A program made the position numbers and the translations under genes. Of a stretch of 64,000 nt of DNA, positions 57,112 through 64,000 are shown piece after piece. The notes under the pieces are model-generated. The model saw only the letters and a list, made by a program, of their open reading frames with translations. It did no database searches and had not been told where the DNA came from. This stretch comes from Strobilurus pachycystidiatus (Eukaryota; Basidiomycota; Agaricomycetes; Agaricales; Physalacriaceae). Location of the stretch: contig JAHLMK010000017.1 in NCBI GenBank assembly GCA_019915135.1, positions 124,001-188,000 on the forward strand. The letters run 5' to 3'. Each line of letters starts with the position of its first letter. The stretch's first letter is position 1.

Positions 57112-60100
57112 TTAGTTCATGTCCCATCCTGGCTGTCGCGCAGCTATAGACAGCTTCCCAACCTGCTTGCGAGTGCGCAAGTTCTTCACCTCTGTGTTGA
57201 TGAGATCTCGGAGTCGTTCGAGGTCGAGGCTCCTCTCGGGACGAGAGCCCATCAAGACGTTTCGCCAGATTCCGCCTGCAGCGAGCGAGTTGTCGACACT
57301 GCGCTGCATGGGGCGATGTAGCCGGACCATCTTTTGGATGAGATGATCTGGATTAGGGTAGAGGGCGGTGGGCCACGCCAGCCTGATAGCAAACCACCAT
57401 CCCAGTGGCTGATGTAGCAGTGAGTCATTTGCATGAGCAGACAAGACAGCGTACATACCCGTCCATCAGGAAGTGTCTTTTCGGGATAGGAATCGTAAGT
57501 CGTTAGAAGGCCTTCAGGAAGCGAAAACCTAATCGCAGGTATATTAGACGGAGTTAAGCTGTCAGCCGCAACAAACCCTTACCTGTGGACAACCCAATGG
57601 TTTTCATCAGAGCGATGTTTGGCAAGCACCACCAACAAGCGCGGCATTCCAGGTAGCCCGAACGGGGCCCACAGCTCGCGAAGCATCCCACACGCATCAC
57701 CGTGTCGACCATGGAACACAGCGTTGTTGATCGCGTCTGCCATATTCGGAGGGACGAATAGACGATCCACCGGTTGCTTAGGATTGTCCGTTAACCTCGA
57801 GCGTACATATCGCTTGTACGTCTGTGTCGACCAAATGCTCATGGCCACTTCGTTCACCTGACTACCACGCATAGTGCTGCTCAAAGCGCCGTCGAACTCG
57901 CTCATCGGCCACACAATAGCCCAGCTCAAAAGCCGCTGATGAATCCTCTGCCACGGGAGAAGACCATCCGCGGCTTCAGAGGTATCGTCAGCATAATGTG
58001 GCTGAGGCGTGTTATTAGTGATAACACTTCGGCTTTCGCTCTCCGGCGCGGCTGGTGTTGGCTCTTGTTCAAAGCCACCTTCAGAGCCGGGGATAGTAGG
58101 AGCGATGGCCCGTTGGTTCTCTTCGTCCTCAAACGGCTCGTCGCCTTGCGCAAGCTCCCAGCTATGATGAGAACGGCCCGATTGACTGGCAGGCTTCTGC
58201 CTAAGCTTGTACAGCTCTTCCTCCAGGTACTGCTGGCCAGGAGAGTCGTCCCGATCGTAATTGTCCTGAGAAAGTTCGCGGCTTAGGTGGGGGAAGCGAT
58301 CTGCTGGACCGTGCTCCGTCACTTCCTCGTAGGCTTGCTCAGGAAGGTGACCGTGAGCCTCTTCGTCGTCGTCGTCGTCCATAACAACCTCAGTCCCAGG
58401 TTGGTATGCGGACTCGGCCATCGTTCCTGTAGGTTGAGTGTGTATGCCGATCGTCTGCGTAACCGGGGTGTGGGTGTAGTCATCCTCCTCCTCAACATCG
58501 ATGAATCGGTCACCCTCTGGGTAGTTCGGTCGCAGGTTCTCAATCTTCGGTCCCAAGCTCTCGATCCGTTGTTGCATCAGGACGATTTCACGCTTGAGAT
58601 CGGAAGCCCACTTCGGTGGTTCCTTCAGAGAGAATCAGACGATATTAAAATTATAAGGGACTGGACGAACCTCGACATCTCCGAGCTCGCTACCAGGACC
58701 ACCATGCAAATGGCTCTTCTGTATCTCTCGGATAGACTACCAACACAACTCAGTAAGCCTTATTGTCAGCATAGATTAGATCACCAACCTCGTTATCGTA
58801 CTTCAAGCCCAGATCTTTAACGCGACGCCGGATAGCCTTGCGGAAGACTTTCTTGACGAGTTCCGGTGAGTTGTCGTTGTTCAAAAACTGGAACAGAACA
58901 CAAAGATCGTTGTCATGGAAGTGAGAGTTGACGATATCTGACCCCAGCACAGAGCCAGAGTACGACTTGGATGTGCGCGGCGTCTGACCCGCTGAAGCCA
59001 ACACCTGTTTGACCATCTCTTCCTCTGCTTCATCGATCCTGGATCTGGCGGTGGATCTGGCGGCATCGCCAGGAGTATTGGGACGAGATGGGGTGGGAGT
59101 CGCATCCGCGTCTCTGGGCAGGTCGCGACGAGTCGAAGCGACAGAGGAGACTGTGGTGGGCGCTTTGGAGGGCGCTTTGGAGGGCGCTTTGGAAGGGACC
59201 GTAGGAGCCTTGGAAGCTGCCTTTGACTTCGTTTTCGTACTGATTGCGGAAGGCGCGCCGCGTTCCGATGGAGGGGGTTGAACGGTCGATGGCGCCTTCG
59301 ACAGATCCATCGAAGTCTCTTCCTGAATCGGAGGTACAGCACGGTCTCTTACGACGGCGTGGAGGAGATCATCAGTAGTCGGTGCATGACGATAAGGCGA
59401 GAACGGTCGTGATTGATGTGACGCCGCGGACCCGTTGACACGACCTGTGATACCGTTCAAGCAATGGTTGATGGATAGCAAGTGGCAACTGTCACCTTTT
59501 CCGTTTGGGGGCAGACTGCGACCTTCACTCTGAGAAGACTGTTCCTGAACAGGCGGGGGAGGCGATTCAGCAGTCTTGCTGCGATTCTTGCGGGAATGAT
59601 AGTTAGATAAAGAATCGGAGGGCGATACGGAGGGCGCCTTGGAGGGAGCCTTCGAAGGGGCTCTGGATCGCGTGGGGGAAACCGGGCTCAAGGGCATTTC
59701 ACGCTCGCTGATGTGGCTCTCAGGAAGAGGGTAATTGTAGGCCTTCTCCGTTGTCGCGCGAGTTTTACGTGATTCTGTGGACTGGGGGGACAAAGGCCGA
59801 TACACAGCTGCCGAGGGAGCCTTCCCGTTAAGCTTTGGTGACTAAAGAAGAGTAATTAGCATACAAGCGGCGGTCTCTTTAGCGGCCTTACATTCGCGGG
59901 ACTCTTTCCTGCACTCTGCGACGTTGAGGAAGCAAAGCCCTTGCTCTTACTGGATGGGGATTGCACTCCAATATTATAGGAAGAGGGTTTAGGTGAAGCT
60001 ACGCCGCCGCCCAAGTCTCTCTTTCCACCCGTATTCAACTCCCAGGGGAGGCTCGGCTTGTGGTTGCCCCATTGCGGCTATAGGACCGTATGGTCAGTCT

Positions 60101-60774
60101 ACAATCAGGGCAAAGAGGGATCGAAGCCACGCACGTCTGTCAACGCGGTCAGAATGGACACTGGATTCGCGCCATAGTCCTCTGGCATGGGTCCGAAATT
60201 GCCAAAAGATGGTCCCGAATCATAGGACTCGTAACGCGGACCGGGGGGATCCTGGGGCCCCGGCTGAAGTAGAAGGTCAGCGGTGGACGAGCATCAAGTG
60301 GCCAGGGGACTGACAATGTGTAGTATCTCTTCGTCTCCATTTTCAGAGCGCTCCTGGGCAGTAGAGTCAAAATCATTTCCGCCACCGTCACCGTGGTCCT
60401 CGAGGTCGGCATGAGAACCCCCTCCGTCGTTATGTCCGTTGCTCTGACGGCTCTTGGCGGCAGGGGATTGGACTCGACTGGCACCCCGGGAATGCGATTC
60501 TCTGCTCCGGTATTCGGAATGGTCTGCTAAAGAGCGCGGTGGCTTTATATCAACGTCGTCGCGAGACATGCCCTCGAGATAGTCCAGAACTGTCGAAGCT
60601 TCAATGACACGCCGTGGGCGCCCGAATTCAGCCAGCACAAGTACCTTTCTCATTTGGACCTGTTGGCCACAGTCATAAGCAGTTATACAGCAGGCATAGC
60701 AGGTAGTACATACCTGGAGTCTGGGATCGCATGAGGATGGGGGATAGAACGTCGCCGGAGCCTCTGGCAGACAT
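57112..60774 (-). CDS. Large orphan protein with SKAP-type repeats
   Basis: Unrecognised basidiomycete-type protein of roughly 1,000 residues. The start MSARGSGDVLSPILMRSQTP leads through introns to KVLVLAEFGRPRRVIEASTVLDYLEG. A long acidic and Ser-rich region holds repeated SKAPSKAPSK units (59100-59690). A helical segment follows (VVNSHFHDNDLCVLFQFLNN-like text ... ELVKKVFRKAIRRRVKDLGLKYDNE, 58750-58940). After an acidic linker a globular C-terminus (57940-57112) has WQRIHQRLLSWAIVWPMSEF, VNEVAMSIWSTQTYKRYVRS, PPNMADAINNAVFHGRHGDA and GLPGMPRLLVVLAKHRSDENHWVVHRFSLPEG. No catalytic motif is obvious. A role in scaffolding is only a guess from the layout. Confidence 0.65.
59159..59194 (+). repeat. 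Three perfect 12-bp tandem repeats inside a coding exon
   Basis: GGCGCTTTGGAG repeats three times head-to-tail in the coding sequence of the large orphan. It is read on the minus strand as repeated SKAP residues, with further degenerate units toward 59690. Confidence 0.7.
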
Positions 60775-61425
60775 GTTGGGACGTTCAAGTTTGGTTGGAT
60801 TTCGATGCTTTGCGGTTCGGTCTTGTTGAATAAACGAGAGCAGGGGTATCCGGCTTAATCGCACAGCAGATTAATGGGTAAAATCGGGGAAAATGTGGAG
60901 AGATTTCGCAAGAAGAGGTGGGGAGATGAGGTTGAGGTCGAAACAGGGTTGAAAGTGAACAGCAACAATTCAACTATGCCTAACATGTACAAACCAAAAC
61001 ATACCTCGGTCTGCGGATCTCTCCCTTTGGGGCAATGCTACACTCGAGCTCAAATCACACTATTCACAACTCATACACTGATACAGTAGTAGGGATGTTT
61101 CTTACCGCACGATTGATTCAGACCCCCTGAGAGTACGGTAGACAAACACTGATTACTGATCGCCCGAATACTAGACATGATCACGATCGCGACAGATCGA
61201 ATCTACAGTCAACCATTGAGAAAGTACACCCGCGGATGTATATCGTCAACGATACGGGTTACAGAAACTGCTAGGTAAGTAAAAGAGAGCATCGTCCGAC
61301 TCTACAACATATAAATACGCAAGAAGTATACCAAGAAAACATTCCCAGGATAGCCTACAATGTGGCGTTGCCCGCCGTAGTGAGTGTGAGATACAGTCTA
61401 GATTCTAAATTTTTGAGACATGAGT
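60775..61425. other. Intergenic, tandem minus genes
   Basis: About 650 bp from the orphan start to the stop of the glycopeptide-type gene. AT-rich stretches around 61085-61330. No gene recognised. Confidence 0.5.
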
Positions 61426-62496
61426 TCAGTTCCAGTCATTGCTCGACACGGCGCGACGCCGTAAGCGGCTGTGTCCGCTCACAGCGCGCCGCGTCAGACG
61501 AGAGGCGGTCTGTGTGCAAGAGGGTCGTTTCCGATAGCCACTGGCGGAGGTAGCAGATGACGAAGGTGCAGCGGCGACAGCAACATGTGAGGAGAAAGAT
61601 TCGACCGTGGATGAAGATGCCTCTTCATCTGTGGTCGAAGTCGGGGTAGGCGCAGAAGCGTTCGATGTGGCTGTGGCGACCGCTGCAGTTGAGCTGGTGG
61701 TCTCTTGAACCTCGCTGTTGGTACTGGTCGAGTCGGAACCCGAGGATGATCCCGAACCACAGAAAGTGATGAGAAGGTCCACCTATGCAGTATCAATACC
61801 TCATATGACACATTGAGCTGAGAACCCACATCGTCTTCTTGGCAGGCCACTTGTACTGTGGTATCGTCTGGCTTGAAGAACGCAGAGCTGCAGTCCGGGC
61901 TGGAACCTTATGTACGAACACACTGTCAACACTTGGCAAAGGACAACAATGAGGCTATTCTTACATGATGCGCCCAGACCGGTACAGGCCCCAGTGTAAT
62001 TGAATGCAGTCGGGACGGAATATGCGAGGCTGTGGGAACATTTGAGGTCGCCGAAGAGGAGTATAGGCATCACATACGGTGCAATGAGAGTAATGTCGAC
62101 ACTGGAACCAGAACCAGAAGAAGATGTCGGGTTAGTCAGAGTCATTTCAACGACAGTGCAAGTTTCGCCATTGAAGCCACAGTCGGTATCGAGGTAGCTA
62201 GAGAAATAACGAGAAGTACATCAGCAGACAGCTTGAGGATGGGTCTGGAGGACAGGCGCACGCGATGGCCGACGAGAGGGAGCCACTAATGGTATACGAT
62301 GTCGAGGTAAGCACGTCGTTTCCTTTGATGAGCTTGGGCTGTGCGAAAATTTGAGCTGCACGATTCTCGCGGCGGACGTCAATGGTCGGCTTACGGTCCC
62401 GTAACCACATTGGTTGTCGAAAGTGATGGTATGCGTCTCCGCATCAACGAAGGAGGCAGTGAAAAGAATGACAGCAGCAAGGAGCGTGGAAGACAT
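61426..62496 (-). CDS. Secreted glycopeptide-type protein of Agaricomycetes
   Basis: Small secreted, cysteine-bearing protein with a Ser/Thr-rich tail. A signal peptide (MSSTLLAAVILFTASFVDA) is followed by THTITFDNQCGYGTPKL, TSYTISGSLSSAIAYLDTDCGFNGETCTVVEMTLTN, the middle ITLIAPY/SHSLAYSVPTAFNYTGACTG and NSDCSSAFFKPDDTTVQVACQEDDVDLLITFCGSG. A low-complexity Ser/Thr/Ala tail follows and then a basic end (KRPSC, RRAVSGHSRLRRRAVSSNDW). The cysteine pattern and the TITFDNQCGYG opening match a family often called 'glycopeptide' in Agaricomycetes, whose function is unknown; they resemble thaumatin-like or wall-bound proteins. Four short introns are needed. The gene ends at 61426. Confidence 0.8.
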
Positions 62497-64000
62497 AAGA
62501 GCGAGTCTGCGCGTCTCTTGGTGGTACTGAAGAAAGCCTAACTGAGCCTGAAAGTCACACCGATCGTAAATAGAACTCTATAGCTCCCGTCATCCACGCG
62601 TCATCCGCACGTCCGCAGCGCTTGTTCTGCACACACTCGTACCGCAAGTGCGACCTTTTAATGTCGCGGTTCATAGAGTTCTGGACGTCATCTTATTGAA
62701 CACCGTGTCGAGTACGTCCCTCTCCAAAGGCACCTGCGCTTGAGGAAGGCTATTTTTGATTCACACTTCCCATCATTCTCTGGCATACAGCGTTTGCCTG
62801 CATTTTAAGACAGAAACGGTTCACTTTCCAACACCACGTGACATAGGGATATGGGCTATGGAACGGCCGTACATCAACCCTAAAAAAAATCAAAGACGAC
62901 CATATTGTAGCCTTTGGTTATCTGCAGAGAATGGTCGTACCTTGGTTTTGGCCGAATGCATAGCGATTTACTTCAGGCACGTGGTAGCCGAATGTGAACT
63001 GCGGCTGTCTTAGAATGTATCATCCACTCTTTCTGTAATTGGTATGGGAGCGGATGATAATTACGAGGACTCAGCTCGTCGGCTGCGGGTACAAGTTAGT
63101 GACGCCACGGCTTGAGCTCAGCTTGTGCCACCTGAGATGTATCAGAGCGGCGTATCCTGGGGGTAATTGTAAGCTTACCAATTGTATGATGCTCCTGCTG
63201 TCAGTGCTGACATCCTTTTGATCTTGGAACCAAGCTTGCGCCACACTCGCCACCCCCCTCAACCATCCTCCATGAAACCTTGTTGCGGCCACAGTGCACT
63301 AAGGCCGCCGCTCCGAAATGCTCTAGAACGTCTTATTCGCGATACCGTGACGCCACAGAACGCGTCAGGCACGTGTGGCTGAGATTCTACATTAGAGCGT
63401 ATTTGCAGCCGCTTCCGTCTTGATTTCGTCCTGAAATCATGTGCCGCGGCACGTGTATCTCGTCACACACGCCCGACCTCCCGAGGCCCGGCATCTGATC
63501 ATCGACCGTGTGGCGCTCCCACTAGTCATGCTACTATCCCGCCTCCCTTCTCATCATTCCGTGCCCCCTTCGCCACCCGCCGCTCACGACCCGCCCCATC
63601 GCCGCCCACAACGCGCGCCCCGGTTGCCCACATTGTAGCGAAAGCAAAGTAACTTACCTGAGTTACATTGATCTCGATGCTATTGGGCGAAAGCTGTTAT
63701 TGCATATGAGCGCAGTGAGGGGCACGACAAGGAGAGCGGCGGGCATGAGTGATGTACTGAGGAGAGGGAGGGATCGGGACTAGGGGACCGCAATCAAGAG
63801 AAGGGCGGGGCGGGATCGCGGATGACAGCGCGATGAGTCGCCGATGACGGCCTACTTGATCACGTTGTGCGTCTCCATTCCGTCTTGTTGTTACATGTCA
63901 CCCTTTAGCGGGCTGCAAATACGCTCTATTCTCCAACGTTGTGGAGTTTTGTGGAGAGTGGCCACTCAGGCCTCAGGCGCGAACCAGATGACGACCTTCA
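62497..64000. other. Right-end region, no supported gene
   Basis: About 1.5 kb to the window edge. A minus-strand piece near 63650-63690 reads LSPNSIEINVTQ before a strong donor (GTAAGTTAC), with a hydrophobic leader-like stretch just upstream (MPAALLVVPLTALIC). The two are in different frames, the joining intron would be only 32 nt, and no following exon is recognisable to the left. It may belong to an unseen gene or be chance. Confidence 0.3.

Noticed and set aside
63640..63750. Possible first exon with a signal peptide near the right end
   Set aside because: The leader and the LSPNSIEINVTQ piece are in different frames and need a 32-nt intron; no later exon was found.

Overview
The window is nuclear DNA of a filamentous basidiomycete, most likely an Agaricomycete. 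Genes lie 65 bp to about 2 kb apart on both strands and are cut by many short GT-AG introns; those I measured are 49-59 nt. The secreted proteins (two with fungal CBM1 modules, one glycopeptide-type), a Ste6-like exporter, an AreA/NIT2-type GATA factor and a fungal-type complex I subunit all fit that assignment. I saw no rRNA, tRNA, CRISPR or plasmid/phage features. Gene spans below run from start codon to stop codon on the genome and include introns; most internal exon borders are inferred from homology and splice motifs.

Layout. 1-1503: 5' part of a Ste6/ABCB transporter (-), cut by the window edge. 1.5-2.8 kb: gene-free, with a decayed tandem repeat. 2.8-3.6 kb: secreted CBM1 protein (+). 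3.7-7.7 kb: Osh1-type oxysterol-binding protein (-). 7.8-9.5 kb: wrecked beta-lactamase-type serine hydrolase (+). 9.75-14.4 kb: Sec7-PH ARF-GEF (-). 14.7-18.1 kb: GATA nitrogen regulator (-). 18.1-20.4 kb: long intergenic with a GATA-site cluster and an inverted-repeat element. 20.4-21.9 kb: signal peptide peptidase (-). 22.1-24.2 kb: CBM1-GH5 mannanase (-), followed by a ghost duplication of its own 5' end. 25.1-27.4 kb: gamma-glutamyltransferase (-). 27.9-29.75 kb: disordered orphan (+). 29.9-31.0 kb: Per1/PGAP3 (-). 31.1-33.55 kb: amino-acid permease (-). 33.6-36 kb: gene-poor. 36-38.2 kb: Tat-SF1/Cus2 and a complex I 21.3 kDa-type subunit (both -). 38.9-39.7 kb: UPF0643-like protein (+). 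39.9-43.0 kb: type II PI4-kinase Lsb6 (-). 43.15-45.39 kb: intronless UvrD-like helicase with a RecB-type nuclease domain (+). 45.4-47.0 kb: 3-methyladenine DNA glycosylase (-). 47.2-49.4 kb: MFS sugar transporter (-). 50.7-51.1 kb: 75-residue I9/Pbi2 protease inhibitor in five exons (+). 51.5-53.5 kb: orphan (-). 53.6-55.0 kb: Ssu1 sulfite exporter (+). 55.5-56.9 kb: persulfide-dioxygenase-like enzyme (+). 57.1-60.8 kb: large orphan with SKAP repeats (-). 61.4-62.5 kb: secreted glycopeptide-type protein (-). 62.5-64 kb: no supported gene.

Possible functional links. (1) Sulfur: an enzyme predicted to oxidise persulfide to sulfite sits directly downstream of a sulfite exporter. (2) Nitrogen: the window holds an AreA-type GATA factor and an amino-acid permease whose promoter carries three GATA cores at 10-11 bp spacing. 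(3) DNA repair: a helicase-nuclease with a mitochondrial-type presequence ends 7 bp from a convergent base-excision-repair glycosylase. (4) Wall/biomass: a mannanase, a CBM1 protein and the duplicated mannanase leader suggest local copy-number turnover of secreted enzymes. The best candidates for something undescribed are the intronless helicase-nuclease and the persulfide dioxygenase/sulfite exporter pair.
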